In this document: piece by piece, positions 45,107-55,579 of the stretch | Layout of the letters: every line of letters starts with the position of its first letter | Position numbering within the stretch: the stretch's first letter is position 1 | Origin: Prochlorococcus marinus str. MIT 9314 | GTDB lineage: Bacteria > Cyanobacteriota > Cyanobacteriia > PCC-6307 > Cyanobiaceae | Assembly: GCF_000760035.1 (NCBI RefSeq) | Contig: NZ_JNAO01000010.1 | Location: 1-64,000 of the forward strand | Direction: 5' to 3' | Length of the DNA stretch: 64,000 nt | Translations under genes and position numbers: made by a program | Notes under the pieces: generated by a model | Told to the model about the DNA's origin: nothing | What the model saw: only the letters and a program-made list of their open reading frames with translations | Database searches by the model: none

Positions 45107-46512
45107 GATTTTTTAGCGAAAAATATTTGTTTTACTATGGATTCAAATTTTAATTTAATCTCATCTATTTCTTTATCTAAAACTGAACCTGAAACTATAC
45201 CTGAACCGGCAGTAAATTCAATATTTTCTTCAATATATCTTGCGCCTCTTATGGCTAAAAGAAATGATGCATTTCCTGATGCATCAACCCAACCCATTGG
45301 AGAAGCATAATTTCCTCTAGGAAAAGACTCAAGAGTATTTATCCAATCCAATGCTGCATTTTTTGGATATCCACAAACAGCCGGAGATGGGTGTAAGTTT
45401 TTAAGTAATTCAAAAGGACATAAATTTTCAACTTTCGAGAAAATGAGTGTTTGCAAATGAGAAATATCTCCAAATGAATTTACCCTGATATCACTTTTTT
45501 TAAAGTTTTTTATTTTTGAAACTTCTAAACATTTAATCAAATACTGTGTTACGTAATTATGTTCCTTTAAGTCTTTAGTACTTTTTAGTAGTTTCTTAAA
45601 ATTTGAATTAGTAGAGATAGTTCCAGCGAGAGCCTCCAAAGTTAAATTAGGTTTAGTAAAAGAAAATAATTTTTCTGGAGATGCTCCAAACAAAATGTCC
45701 TTGCTATTTCTTTTCCAAACGTATCTGCATGTATTTGAATGATTCTTTTTTAATCTTTTTAAAATTTCTACTAAATCTAATTTATTTTTAAATTTTATTT
45801 TAACCCTATTCGCTAAAACTATCTTTTCGAGAATACCTTTTTCTACTAATTGAATTCCTTTATTTACTACTTTTTTCAAATTTTTATTAGAAGTTTCTAA
45901 GGAGTGCAAGAAATCATCAATAATAGGAAAATCAAAAGTAGTTTTTAAGCCAGATGATTTTATTAATTCTAGCTCAGAATTAATAACTTGATTTCTAATT
46001 GTCCATATTTCTTCAATTAATGTTCTTAATGATGATTTACCTTCAACATGACCATTGATTCTTAACCAGCAATTCTTATCACTTTTAGTAATTAATATTT
46101 TTGGCAAGATGGCTTCCAAACTAGGGATATCTGAAGGTAAATTATTATTATTCAAATTTTCAGAGAAAGAAAATAGATAAATTATTTTTGAAAGCGCAGA
46201 ATTATGTGATTCATTAGTTAAGTTAATTAAATTTTTAAAATTCTCAGAATTAAACTCTTTTGCCACCTCAAATCTTTTTGGACCATCCAAAGTAACATAC
46301 TTACATTTGTCAAAAGCAATATATGAAATACCATTAGATTCCTCCCAAAATGAAGAAAACGGATATTTATTTATAAACAATTCATATACTTTTAATAAAT
46401 CAATACAAGGAATCTCAAGGCAAATACTTACTAATCCAGAATTCTCCACTTTCTTATCGAAAGAGCAAAATACATCTTTTAAAAAGTCTGTTAAGTTTAA
46501 ATCATTTTTCAT
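45103..46512 (-). CDS. menF: Isochorismate synthase (phylloquinone pathway)
   Basis: The 469-residue chorismate-utilising enzyme has [84 protein letters not shown] and the metal Glu-rich end [20 protein letters not shown]. The N-terminal roughly 190 residues are weakly conserved. It makes isochorismate, the first phylloquinone intermediate, and is divergent from menA by about 100 bases. Confidence 0.93.
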   Translation of the reverse strand: MKNDLNLTDFLKDVFCSFDKKVENSGLVSICLEIPCIDLLKVYELFINKYPFSSFWEESNGISYIAFDKCKYVTLDGPKRFEVAKEFNSENFKNLINLTNESHNSALSKIIYLFSFSENLNNNNLPSDIPSLEAILPKILITKSDKNCWLRINGHVEGKSSLRTLIEEIWTIRNQVINSELELIKSSGLKTTFDFPIIDDFLHSLETSNKNLKKVVNKGIQLVEKGILEKIVLANRVKIKFKNKLDLVEILKRLKKNHSNTCRYVWKRNSKDILFGASPEKLFSFTKPNLTLEALAGTISTNSNFKKLLKSTKDLKEHNYVTQYLIKCLEVSKIKNFKKSDIRVNSFGDISHLQTLIFSKVENLCPFELLKNLHPSPAVCGYPKNAALDWINTLESFPRGNYASPMGWVDASGNASFLLAIRGARYIEENIEFTAGSGIVSGSVLDKEIDEIKLKFESIVKQIFFAKKS

Positions 46513-46613
46513 TACTTATTGAAAATAACTAAAAATCATGCAATAAAGTAAAAAATGTAACTCAATTTATAAACTATATTTAATAATGATCGAATTTTGT
46601 GAGTTAAATAAAA

Positions 46614-47531
46614 ATGGATGAAGATAAAAAAAAATTATGGCAACAAGCGATAAAATGGCCTCTTTATTCTGTTGCCATTCTTCCGGTTTTAATAACAGGG
46701 GCTTATGTGCTCAATCAATATGAAAAGGTAAAAATTTATAATTTGATTGCATTTACTTTAGCTGCAATTTTTATACTACTTTGGGAAAACCTAACTAATG
46801 ATTTATTCGACGCAGAAACAGGAATCGATGAATTTAAATTCCATTCAATTGTAAATCTTGTAAAAAATAAAAAAATAATTTCATTTATTGCATATACATC
46901 TTTATTTATTGGTTTATTAATAATTTCAATTATTTCATTATCAACAAGTATAAACATTTTGATTTTGGTGGCATCTTGCTGCTTCTTAGGATATTTATAT
47001 CAAGGACCTCCTTTTAGATTTGGCTATCAAGGTTTAGGAGAACCATTATGCTGGCTTGCATTTGGACCTTTTGCCTACTCTGCAATCTTAATTGCGTTAA
47101 ATCCTTCTAATATTTACTTCGTAGATATTCCCTGGAGAGTTTCTTTATTACTTGGTTCAGGTCCTTCATTAGCAACAACTCTTGTATTATTTTGTTCTCA
47201 TTTTCATCAAATTTCTGAAGATAAAAAGCATGGAAAAAATTCACCTTTAGTTCGCTTAGGAGCAAAAAAAGGTTCTCAATTTGTGCCTTGGATAATTTTC
47301 ACAATATATATTTTTCAACTTTTAACTATATTTACTGGATTTATTCCAGTATTTTGTATCCTTTATTTGATTAGTTTTCCTCAAGCAATAAGACTTATAA
47401 ATTTATTAAAATATTCATATAGAAAACCTTTTGCAATAAAAAATTCCAAATTCGTCGCAATAAAATTTCAAACTCTTAATGGAGTTGGCTTAATCACAGG
47501 ATTAATTTTTAATTACTTACTTAATAAATGA
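46614..47531 (+). CDS. menA: 1,4-dihydroxy-2-naphthoate phytyltransferase
   Basis: The 305-residue UbiA-type membrane protein has about eight hydrophobic segments and prenyl-diphosphate-binding acidic motifs in NDLFDAETGIDE (about 62-73) and in EDKKHGKNSPLVRLG. It attaches the phytyl tail to DHNA to give demethylphylloquinone for photosystem I. It overlaps menC by 4 bases. Confidence 0.95.
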   Translation: MDEDKKKLWQQAIKWPLYSVAILPVLITGAYVLNQYEKVKIYNLIAFTLAAIFILLWENLTNDLFDAETGIDEFKFHSIVNLVKNKKIISFIAYTSLFIGLLIISIISLSTSINILILVASCCFLGYLYQGPPFRFGYQGLGEPLCWLAFGPFAYSAILIALNPSNIYFVDIPWRVSLLLGSGPSLATTLVLFCSHFHQISEDKKHGKNSPLVRLGAKKGSQFVPWIIFTIYIFQLLTIFTGFIPVFCILYLISFPQAIRLINLLKYSYRKPFAIKNSKFVAIKFQTLNGVGLITGLIFNYLLNK

Positions 47532-48493
47532 AATTAATATTTAAAAAAAAATCTTATAGCTTTAAGTTATCCACAAAATTAGAAAATTCTAAAACCACTT
47601 ATCTTACAAAACTGGGTTGGATAATTAAATTAAGAAGTAATGATAATAAAATTGGGTTTGGAGAAGTTTCACCACTTCTAGAAGAAGACTTAAAAAAATG
47701 TGCAACACAACTAAATATGATCCCTGAGAATGTAGAAGTATTTAAGTTATCTGAGCAAATAAATATTTTTCACCCATGCATTCAATCTGCAATAAATTCT
47801 GCATTAGCTGAGATAAATGGAAAAATAATTTTTAAAAAAAACTATGCCTTTGATAAAATTGATAAAACAGCCATACTTTTAAATTCTGAAAATGTAATTT
47901 CAGAGCTAAATGAAATTAAAAAAAGACAATCTAATATTGGAAAATCAGTAACCATAAAATGGAAAGTAGCATTAAGAGATAACCATGAGGAAGAAGCAAA
48001 TTTAGAAGAAATTTTAAGCCAAATAGACAATAATATTAAGTTAAGAATAGATGCTAATGGTTCTTGGGGGAGAAAGATAGCTAATAGATGGGCTGATATT
48101 TTGAAAAATAACAAAAATATAGATTGGTTAGAACAACCTCTCTGTGTTGATGATATTGAAGGAATGAAAAAACTCAATAAAAAAATCCCAATAGCCTTAG
48201 ACGAATCACTTTTAAAATTTCCAACTTTGATTGATGAGTGGAAGGGTTGGCAAATTCGAAGACCTTCTCAAGAAAATAATCCAATTAAGCTTTTAAGAGA
48301 ATTAGAAAATAAAAAAGCTTTAATATCTATAAGTACCTCATTTGAAACTGGAATAGGTAAAAGATGGCTTTATCATTTATCGTCTTTACAATTACAAGGA
48401 CCAACTCCAAAAGTTCCTGGGTTAGCAATGAATAAATTCCCAAATTCTTTTCTATTTTTAAATGAAGCAACAAAGATATGGAATCAATTATGA
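47528..48493 (+). CDS. menC: O-succinylbenzoate synthase
   Basis: The 321-residue enolase-superfamily protein has the barrel lysine in TIKWKV, metal ligands in LRIDANGSW (Asp), WLEQPL (Glu) and ALDESL (Asp), and ISTSFETGIG near the end. It dehydrates SHCHC to o-succinylbenzoate. The first ATG overlaps the menA stop, and menE begins in its last codons, so menA-menC-menE is one coupled operon. Confidence 0.92.
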   Translation: MKLIFKKKSYSFKLSTKLENSKTTYLTKLGWIIKLRSNDNKIGFGEVSPLLEEDLKKCATQLNMIPENVEVFKLSEQINIFHPCIQSAINSALAEINGKIIFKKNYAFDKIDKTAILLNSENVISELNEIKKRQSNIGKSVTIKWKVALRDNHEEEANLEEILSQIDNNIKLRIDANGSWGRKIANRWADILKNNKNIDWLEQPLCVDDIEGMKKLNKKIPIALDESLLKFPTLIDEWKGWQIRRPSQENNPIKLLRELENKKALISISTSFETGIGKRWLYHLSSLQLQGPTPKVPGLAMNKFPNSFLFLNEATKIWNQL

Positions 48494-49692
48494 AAAATAA
48501 AATTCATACTATTGAAGTTGAAAATAATGAAACTCAATCTGTAGAAAAAATTATTGAACAAATTAGAGAAAATAAAATTATTTATGTAAAAAACAAATTT
48601 TATGAATATGAAGGAGTATTAGATTCAATTTCTGAACATGGGCCAGCAATTATCTTAAACAGTAGTGGTAGTTCTGGAAAACCAAGAAAATGTTTTCACC
48701 ATTTAAATAATCTTAAATTATCTGCAGTTATATCAGGAAAATGGCTAATAGAGCAGGGATTTGAATTACAAAAATGCTTAATTTTAAATACTTTACCCCT
48801 GAACCATATAAGTGGATTAATGCCAATTTTTAGAAGTCAAGCTTGGGGATGTGATTGCATTAATATTTCTCCTCATTTACTAAAAAATACTAGAGAACTT
48901 TTACTTTTCACAATTAAATCTAAAAACAACAAAAAACACTTGATTACATCATTAGTACCTACACAATTACAAAGACTTTTAGCTAAAAAAGATGGTATTA
49001 GTTGGCTAAAAATTTTTGATCTAATTTGGGTAGGTGGAGCTTCAATTTCAAGCGAGACTGCAGAACAATGTATAGAAGAAAAAATAAAATTAGCACCTTG
49101 TTACGGCTCAACTGAAACAGCCGCAATGGTTACTAGTTTAAAACCAAAAGAATTCTTAATGGGATTTAAAAATGTTGGGGAAATACTACCTGATACAAAA
49201 ATAAGAATTAACACACAAGGATTAATCGAGATTAAATCAGCCAGAATTGGAATCGAAATAATAGATTCTTCAAAAACTAAAAATTTCAAAAATAAAAATG
49301 GGTGGTGGTGCACCGGTGATTTAGGTGAAATTAATCAAATCAATAATTCTTTATATTTAAACTTTCTTGGAAGAAGTGATAACGCTTTTAATTCAGGAGG
49401 AGAAATCGTTTTTCCAAAAGTAATTGAGTCTCGATTAAATGATTTCATTATGAAAGAAAATATCCCAATTAATAAATTCAATATTTCAAAAGTATCCGAC
49501 AAATTATGGGGAAATAAAATTAAGATAATTGTTGAATATAAAGAACATATAAATAATAAAAATATTGAAAATTCATTAAATTTATTAAAAAAATTTTCTC
49601 AAAGTTGGCCTAAACATGAAAAACCTGAAAAGTGGATTGTTAAAAACAAAAACACCAGTATAGAAAATATAAACTATAAATTTAAAAAATAA
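48490..49692 (+). CDS. menE: O-succinylbenzoate-CoA ligase
   Basis: The adenylate-forming enzyme (about 400 residues) has the P-loop-like ILNSSGSSGKPRKCFHH, APCYGSTETAAMVTSL, the nucleotide-binding GWWCTGDLGEI and FLGRSDNAFNSGGEIVFP. I chose ATG 48490, which forms an ATGA overlap with the menC stop. An ATG at 48478 would add four residues. The protein is shorter than usual (about 450-490), because N-terminal parts are reduced. Confidence 0.9.
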   Translation: MKNKIHTIEVENNETQSVEKIIEQIRENKIIYVKNKFYEYEGVLDSISEHGPAIILNSSGSSGKPRKCFHHLNNLKLSAVISGKWLIEQGFELQKCLILNTLPLNHISGLMPIFRSQAWGCDCINISPHLLKNTRELLLFTIKSKNNKKHLITSLVPTQLQRLLAKKDGISWLKIFDLIWVGGASISSETAEQCIEEKIKLAPCYGSTETAAMVTSLKPKEFLMGFKNVGEILPDTKIRINTQGLIEIKSARIGIEIIDSSKTKNFKNKNGWWCTGDLGEINQINNSLYLNFLGRSDNAFNSGGEIVFPKVIESRLNDFIMKENIPINKFNISKVSDKLWGNKIKIIVEYKEHINNKNIENSLNLLKKFSQSWPKHEKPEKWIVKNKNTSIENINYKFKK

Positions 49693-49695
49693 TAT

Positions 49696-50148
<453 letters not shown>

Positions 50149-50157
50149 TTAAAGAAC

Positions 50158-51345
50158 TTATCTATCAACAGATCCCATAATTACATCTATTGAGCCAAGG
50201 ATTGCCATAATATCAGCGATTTTGGCACCTTTAAGGATATGAGGCAATATTTGCAGATTATTTAAATCAGCTGCTCTGATTTTAAATCTCCATGGTGTAA
50301 CTTCATTATTTCCTTGAATAAATACACCTATTTCACCTTTACCGGACTCTAATCTTGTATACAATTCTCCGTTAGGAATTTTAAAAGTTGGAGCAACCTT
50401 CTTAGCTACATATTGATAATCAATACCAAATATTTCACTTTTCTTATCTTCAGTAGCCATTCTTTGAGCTTCTAAATTTTCTGTTGGACCTCCTGGAATC
50501 ATTTTGCAGGCTTGGCGAATGATGCTTAGTGATTGTCTCATTTCCTCAACTCTTACTCGATATCTCGCGTAACAATCACCTTCTCTTTCTGAAGCAATCT
50601 GCCAATCAAAATCGTCATAACATTCATAACTATCGACTTTCCTTAAATCCCAGGAAACTCCAGAAGCTCTAAGCATTGGCCCAGATAAAGACCAATTAAT
50701 TGCCTGGTCTCTTTGTATTGTTCCGAGACCTTCGATTCTTTTTCTAAAAATTGGATTATTTGTTATTAATTTTTCGTATTCGTCTATTTTAGGACCGAAC
50801 CAATCGCAAAAATCTATACATTTCTCTAACCATCCATATGGAAGATCACATGCGACACCACCTATCCTAAAGAAATTATTATTTATTAGCCTTTGTCCAG
50901 TAGCAGCTTCCCAGAGATCATAAATCATTTCTCTTTCTCTAAAAATATAGAAAAATGGAGTTTGAGCTCCTACGTCTGCTAAAAAGGGACCAAGCCACAA
51001 AAGATGATTAGCAATACGATTAAGTTCGAGCATAAGAACTCTAATGTAACTAGCTCTTTTAGGAACTGGAATATTAGCTAATCTTTCAGGAGCATTTACT
51101 ACAATAGCTTCATAAAACATTCCTGCTGCATAATCCATTCTGCTTACATAAGGGACATACATTACATTTGTCCTATTTTCAGCTATCTTTTCCATTCCTC
51201 TATGTAAATATCCAATAACTGGCTCACAATCAATGACATTCTCACCATCAAGAGTTACAACTAACCTTAAAACCCCATGCATTGAAGGATGGTGAGGGCC
51301 AAAATTGACCACCATTGGTTCTGTTCTAGTCTCTAGCTGAGCCAT
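50158..51345 (-). CDS. ndhH: NAD(P)H-quinone oxidoreductase subunit H
   Basis: The 395-residue 49-kDa-type subunit of the NDH-1 complex has [60 protein letters not shown] and the conserved C-terminal [19 protein letters not shown]. It forms the quinone-binding interface. It lies apart from the ndhA-I-G-E operon at 61 kb, as usual in cyanobacteria, and 9 bases upstream of the thioesterase gene. Confidence 0.98.
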   Translation of the reverse strand: MAQLETRTEPMVVNFGPHHPSMHGVLRLVVTLDGENVIDCEPVIGYLHRGMEKIAENRTNVMYVPYVSRMDYAAGMFYEAIVVNAPERLANIPVPKRASYIRVLMLELNRIANHLLWLGPFLADVGAQTPFFYIFREREMIYDLWEAATGQRLINNNFFRIGGVACDLPYGWLEKCIDFCDWFGPKIDEYEKLITNNPIFRKRIEGLGTIQRDQAINWSLSGPMLRASGVSWDLRKVDSYECYDDFDWQIASEREGDCYARYRVRVEEMRQSLSIIRQACKMIPGGPTENLEAQRMATEDKKSEIFGIDYQYVAKKVAPTFKIPNGELYTRLESGKGEIGVFIQGNNEVTPWRFKIRAADLNNLQILPHILKGAKIADIMAILGSIDVIMGSVDR

Positions 51346-51383
51346 TCGAAATTTAACTTCTAAACAAATCTTAGTCGAAAGTT

Positions 51384-52301
51384 ATGCAAACTGACCTATC
51401 TGATTCATCTTTTTTCAATCATAAATCAGTTATGACAGATGAGATTATGGCCTCATTAGAGCATTACCCTTTAATTCATAACAACAAACTTACAGGAATA
51501 GACGCAACTCTAGGAGGAGGCGGGCACTCTTATCATTTGTTGAGAAAATATTCTGATTTAAATATAATTGGACTTGATCAAGATCCATTCGCGAGAAAAT
51601 CAGCATCAAAAAAACTTGATGAATTTCAAAATAGGATTGATATAAGGGCTTCAAATTTTGCGGATTTTGTACCAAAAGAAAGAGTTTCTTTCGTAATTGC
51701 TGATCTTGGAGTAAATAGTAATCAAATTGATGACCCTAAAAGAGGATTTAGCTTCCAAAAAGATGGTCCACTTGATATGAGAATGAATCCTTTTCTTGAG
51801 GTTGATGCAGAGAAATTAATTGAGGCTTTAAATGAAAAAGATCTAGCTAACCTAATTTATAAATATGGAGATGAGAGATTATCAAGAAAAATTGCTAGGA
51901 AAATAAAAATGGATTTGAAGGAAAATGGGAAATACTCTGGGACGAAAGAGTTAGCTTATTCTATTGCGGGTTGCTTCCCACCAAAACAAAGATATAAAAA
52001 AATACATCCAGCAACAAGAACATTTCAAGCACTTAGAATTGCCGTTAATAAAGAAATTGACGTATTAGAAAAATTTTTGCAAGTTGTTCCTGAATGGCTT
52101 TTGCCGGGAGGAATTATTTCTATTATTAGTTTTCATTCCCTAGAGGATAGGTTAGTTAAAAGTTCTTTTAAAAATGATCAAAGACTAAAAAACCTAACAA
52201 AAAAGCCAATAACTCCTTCCGTAGAAGAAGTCGAAATAAATAAAAGAGCTAGAAGTGGAAAATTAAGAATTGCTCAATTAAATAAATTAAAGAGCCAATA
52301 A
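51384..52301 (+). CDS. rsmH: 16S rRNA m4C1402 methyltransferase RsmH (MraW)
   Basis: The 305-residue methyltransferase has FNHKSVMTDEIMASL, the SAM loop DATLGGGGHSYHLL, GLDQDPFARKSA, VIADLGVNSNQIDDPKRGFS, GPLDMRMNP and ISFHSLEDRLVKSSF. It methylates N4 of C1402 in 16S rRNA. It is divergent from ndhH by 38 bases. Confidence 0.97.
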   Translation: MQTDLSDSSFFNHKSVMTDEIMASLEHYPLIHNNKLTGIDATLGGGGHSYHLLRKYSDLNIIGLDQDPFARKSASKKLDEFQNRIDIRASNFADFVPKERVSFVIADLGVNSNQIDDPKRGFSFQKDGPLDMRMNPFLEVDAEKLIEALNEKDLANLIYKYGDERLSRKIARKIKMDLKENGKYSGTKELAYSIAGCFPPKQRYKKIHPATRTFQALRIAVNKEIDVLEKFLQVVPEWLLPGGIISIISFHSLEDRLVKSSFKNDQRLKNLTKKPITPSVEEVEINKRARSGKLRIAQLNKLKSQ

Positions 52302-52304
52302 TTT

Positions 52305-53450
52305 TTAACGTAATGATTTGATCGTATTTGTAAGAATATGAATTGCTTGTTTTATATCGTCTGAGTTAGTGCTTAATCCAATACTTAACCTTATTGAAGA
52401 TTCTGCTTCTTTAAAAGATCTACCTAAGGCTAGTAAAACATGAGATGGTTCACCATTACTGCATGCAGATCCACTAGAACAAACTATTTTTGATTTTAAA
52501 AGTTTATGAAACTTCGCTCCGTTTAAATCCAATACAGTCAAATTTAAATTCTGAGGTAATCTTTTTTCTATTGAGCCATTAATTAATAAACCAGAATTAT
52601 TTTCTAACAAACCCTCTAAAAGATTATTTCTGTACAAAAGTAATCTCTCAGCATAATTTTTTTGATTAAAAACTGCTATCTCTATTGCTTTAGCAAAGCC
52701 AACTACTAACGGAAGAGGTAATGTACCGGACCTAAGACCAAATTCCTGACCTCCTCCAACAATTAAAGGCTCAAGATTAATTTCTTCATCTATCAAAAGA
52801 AGTCCTATCCCTTTAGGACCATATATTTTGTGAGAACTCATCGTTATCATATTTACATCTGATAAAAGATTGTTTAACTCGATATAGCCTAAACATTGAG
52901 CGAAATCAGAATGGAAAGTTATTCCTCTCGATTTACATATCTTTGAAATACTCTCTATTGGCTGAATAACTCCTATTTCGTTATTTGCCAGCATTATACT
53001 AACCAGAAATGTATCTTCTCTTATATTTTTTTTGAATTGTTCTTCTGAAATTAAGCCATCTTTCTCAGGATTAATTTCTGTAACCATAAATCCCTCATTT
53101 TTTAGTTGGTTTAGGGGCTCTAAAACAGCTTTATGCTCTGTTTTTAAGGTAATAATATGTCCATAATTTCCTGTTTTTTTATAGTAATTTCTAGCAAAAC
53201 CTAATAGGGCTAAGTTATTAGATTCAGTTGCACCACTTGTAAAAATAACTTTTTTATTCTTAAGAAATAAATTTTGTTCTATTTTTTCTCTTGAGGCTTC
53301 CAATATAGCGCTTGCATTAATCCCCGCCAAATTAGACTTGCTTGCAGGGTTAGAAAATATCTCACTCCAAAAAGGTTTCATAGAATCAACAACATCTTTA
53401 GAGCAAGGAGTCGAAGATTGATAGTCTAGTAGTATGGGAGTTGATAGCAT
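52305..53450 (-). CDS. iscS: Cysteine desulfurase (IscS/NifS type)
   Basis: The 381-residue PLP enzyme has the Lys in MSSHKIYGPKGIG, the PLP histidine and substrate loop TSGATESNNLALLG, and the catalytic-cysteine loop CSSGSACSNGEPSHVL (the Cys in the SACSNG region). It delivers sulfur for Fe-S clusters and tRNA thiolation. It starts DYQSSTPCSKDVVDSMKPFW as in short IscS forms. It converges on rsmH with a 3-base gap and diverges from the response regulator. Confidence 0.92.
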   Translation of the reverse strand: MLSTPILLDYQSSTPCSKDVVDSMKPFWSEIFSNPASKSNLAGINASAILEASREKIEQNLFLKNKKVIFTSGATESNNLALLGFARNYYKKTGNYGHIITLKTEHKAVLEPLNQLKNEGFMVTEINPEKDGLISEEQFKKNIREDTFLVSIMLANNEIGVIQPIESISKICKSRGITFHSDFAQCLGYIELNNLLSDVNMITMSSHKIYGPKGIGLLLIDEEINLEPLIVGGGQEFGLRSGTLPLPLVVGFAKAIEIAVFNQKNYAERLLLYRNNLLEGLLENNSGLLINGSIEKRLPQNLNLTVLDLNGAKFHKLLKSKIVCSSGSACSNGEPSHVLLALGRSFKEAESSIRLSIGLSTNSDDIKQAIHILTNTIKSLR

Positions 53451-53509
53451 TATGTTTAGTATATAAAATTCTGTTTATTACTAGAAAACCAAATTGAAGA
53501 ATTTAAAAC

Positions 53510-54238
53510 ATGAATGAACTTAATCAAATAAATAATGAACCGATACGAAAATCAAGAATTTTATTAGTTGATGATGAGCCTGGTTTAAGAACAGCTGTTA
53601 AAACCTTTCTAGAAGATGAAGGCTTTGAAATATTTATTGCAGTTGATGGAGAGGATGGATGGGAAAAGGCTCAAACAATTTTTCCCGATTTGATAATTAG
53701 CGACATTATGATGCCCCGAGCTAACGGTTATGCTTTATTAGAAAAAATTAGAGAAGATGAAAAATTAGGAGGAACTCCAGTTATTTTTCTAACAGCAAAA
53801 GGAATGACCCTCGACAGAACAGAAGGCTATCTTGCAGGAGTTGATGATTATATTTCCAAACCTTTCGATCCCGATGAATTAGCTGCAAGAGTTAAAAATG
53901 TAATCAAGAGACAAGAACGATTATTAAAGGAAGCAGCACGATTTGCAGATATTGACGTAAGTAAAATGGCTAAACAAATTACTGAAATAAAATCTATGCT
54001 CACAGACCAAAATCCAACTAATTCAGAAAATAAAATAAATATTCCTACTTTTACTCCAAGAGAAGCAAGTGTACTTCAACTAGTAGCAGAGGGCCTAATG
54101 AACAAAGAAATTGCAAGACAGCTTGAAACATCTATTAGGAATGTTGAAAAATATGTAAGTAGACTTTTTATCAAGACAGGTACATCTAGCCGAACCGAAT
54201 TAGTTCGTTATGCACTTGAAAATCATTTAGTTAAATAA
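53510..54238 (+). CDS. LuxR/NarL-type response regulator
   Basis: The 242-residue protein has a receiver domain with the acidic pair Asp21-Asp22, phospho-acceptor Asp65 (DLIISDIMMPRANGY), FLTAKG and Lys in YISKPFDPDE. It is followed by a linker and a LuxR-type HTH (about 176-240, FTPREASVLQLVAEGLMNKE and EKYVSRLFIKTG). No histidine kinase is adjacent, so it is an orphan regulator. It resembles the Ycf29 group of plastids and cyanobacteria. The targets are unknown. Confidence 0.9.
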   Translation: MNELNQINNEPIRKSRILLVDDEPGLRTAVKTFLEDEGFEIFIAVDGEDGWEKAQTIFPDLIISDIMMPRANGYALLEKIREDEKLGGTPVIFLTAKGMTLDRTEGYLAGVDDYISKPFDPDELAARVKNVIKRQERLLKEAARFADIDVSKMAKQITEIKSMLTDQNPTNSENKINIPTFTPREASVLQLVAEGLMNKEIARQLETSIRNVEKYVSRLFIKTGTSSRTELVRYALENHLVK

Positions 54239-54242
54239 ATTT

Positions 54243-54941
54243 TTAAATTTTTTCGAATTCAATTAGTTTTGAAAAATAAAAAGGAGCTTGATTTAATTTC
54301 TTTTTAACCACTCTAAATCCTCTTTCTTTAGCAGCATTAATAATACCCTTTTCTTTCAATGTATATGCTCTTGTAGTTTTACTTGGCCCAGGAAATAATT
54401 TCCCAATATTTTTTAGGACAGCAAGAACTGGAGTATAAGGAGCAAAGCTAACGATTAGTTTTTCTTTGGTTAAATCGCATAGATGCTGGACCATTTCTTC
54501 TGCGACCGGTTGAGGATAATGAATAAATACATCCAAACAAACTACAACATCAAATAGTCCTTTTAATTTCTCCAGATCACAGACTTCATATTTGATTTTG
54601 CCTTGATTCAATCCTAATGTATTAATGCGTTTCTTTGTTTCTTTAATCATTTCAGAAGATATATCGCTAACCTGTAATTCTTTTATCCCTAGTCTTAGTA
54701 AAGGTATGGAAAGACTTCCTACACCACATCCTGCATCACAATAACTTTTTTTTGTTAGTTCAGGATAATTTTTGATGTAAGAGACTACATCATCTACAGT
54801 TTTTTGATGTCCTTTCCTAATATTTTTCTGAACTGTATTAATTTCATCAGATTTGCTATAAATTTTATTCCATCTTTCAAAGCCAGTTCCATTAAAATAC
54901 TCCCTGACTTCACTTTTTTCGATAATCTTATTTGACGTCAT
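54243..54941 (-). CDS. chlM: Mg-protoporphyrin IX methyltransferase
   Basis: The 232-residue SAM-dependent enzyme has VREYFNGTGFERWNKIYSKS at the N-terminus, the SAM loop DAGCGVGSLSIPLL, and VCLDVFIHYPQP, then FAPYTPVLAVLKNIGKLFPG, which is specific to the ChlM/BchM family. It methylates Mg-protoporphyrin IX in chlorophyll synthesis. It is convergent with the response regulator (4-base gap) and divergent from purE. Confidence 0.96.
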   Translation of the reverse strand: MTSNKIIEKSEVREYFNGTGFERWNKIYSKSDEINTVQKNIRKGHQKTVDDVVSYIKNYPELTKKSYCDAGCGVGSLSIPLLRLGIKELQVSDISSEMIKETKKRINTLGLNQGKIKYEVCDLEKLKGLFDVVVCLDVFIHYPQPVAEEMVQHLCDLTKEKLIVSFAPYTPVLAVLKNIGKLFPGPSKTTRAYTLKEKGIINAAKERGFRVVKKKLNQAPFYFSKLIEFEKI

Positions 54942-54980
54942 AATATTCTATGAAAATTTCTTATTTTTATACTAACTAAC

Positions 54981-55004
54981 TGGCGCCAAATTAATTGCAC
55001 GCCA
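54981..55004. promoter_or_regulatory. GC-rich palindrome in the chlM-purE divergent gap
   Basis: TGGCGCCA (54981-54988) is a perfect 8-bp palindrome in AT-rich surroundings, and CGCCA (55000-55004) repeats its right half, pairing with TGGCG at 54981-54985. The position between two divergent genes suggests a shared operator. The binding protein is unknown. Confidence 0.35.
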
Positions 55005-55030
55005 TTATAGGAAAGAATTGATTTGTTATT

Positions 55031-55564
55031 TTGTCAGAATTGAATTCTAAAGATATTTATAAAATTGCTGTCGTAATGGGTAGTGATTCAGATCTAAAAA
55101 CATTGAAACCAGCCATTGACATTTTAAGAGAATTTGGAATAAAAACTGAAATTTGTATACTTTCTGCCCATCGAACACCTATTGAAATGATGGAATATGC
55201 AAAAAATGCAGAATCAGAAAACATAAAAGTAATAATTGCCGGTGCTGGTGGAGCTGCTCATCTTCCAGGAATGCTGGCATCCATAACTTGCATTCCTGTA
55301 ATTGGAGTACCAGTAGAGAGTAAGACACTTAAGGGGATTGACTCTCTTTTATCAATCGTTCAAATGCCCGCTGGAATTCCAGTTGCAACAGTTGCAATTA
55401 ATGGAGGTCAGAATGCTGGATTATTGGCAATAGAGATGATCAGTTTATTTGATGAATCCATAAAGAAAAATTTAAAAGAATTCAGAGAAAATCTTCATAA
55501 ACAGGTAAGAACAAAAAATAGTAAGTTATCAACTATTGGACCTGACAATTATCTTCAAAATTAA
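55031..55564 (+). CDS. purE: N5-carboxyaminoimidazole ribonucleotide mutase
   Basis: The 177-residue class-I PurE moves the carboxyl group from N5-CAIR to CAIR in purine synthesis. It has AVVMGSDSDLKTLKPA, LSAHRTPIEMMEYAKNA, VIIAGAGGAAHLPGMLASIT and PVESKTLKGIDSLLSIVQMP. The TTG at 55031 gives MSELNSKD. No better start lies inside. A C-terminal tail extends the family core slightly. Confidence 0.96.
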   Translation: MSELNSKDIYKIAVVMGSDSDLKTLKPAIDILREFGIKTEICILSAHRTPIEMMEYAKNAESENIKVIIAGAGGAAHLPGMLASITCIPVIGVPVESKTLKGIDSLLSIVQMPAGIPVATVAINGGQNAGLLAIEMISLFDESIKKNLKEFRENLHKQVRTKNSKLSTIGPDNYLQN

Positions 55565-55579
55565 TGAACTAATATTTTT

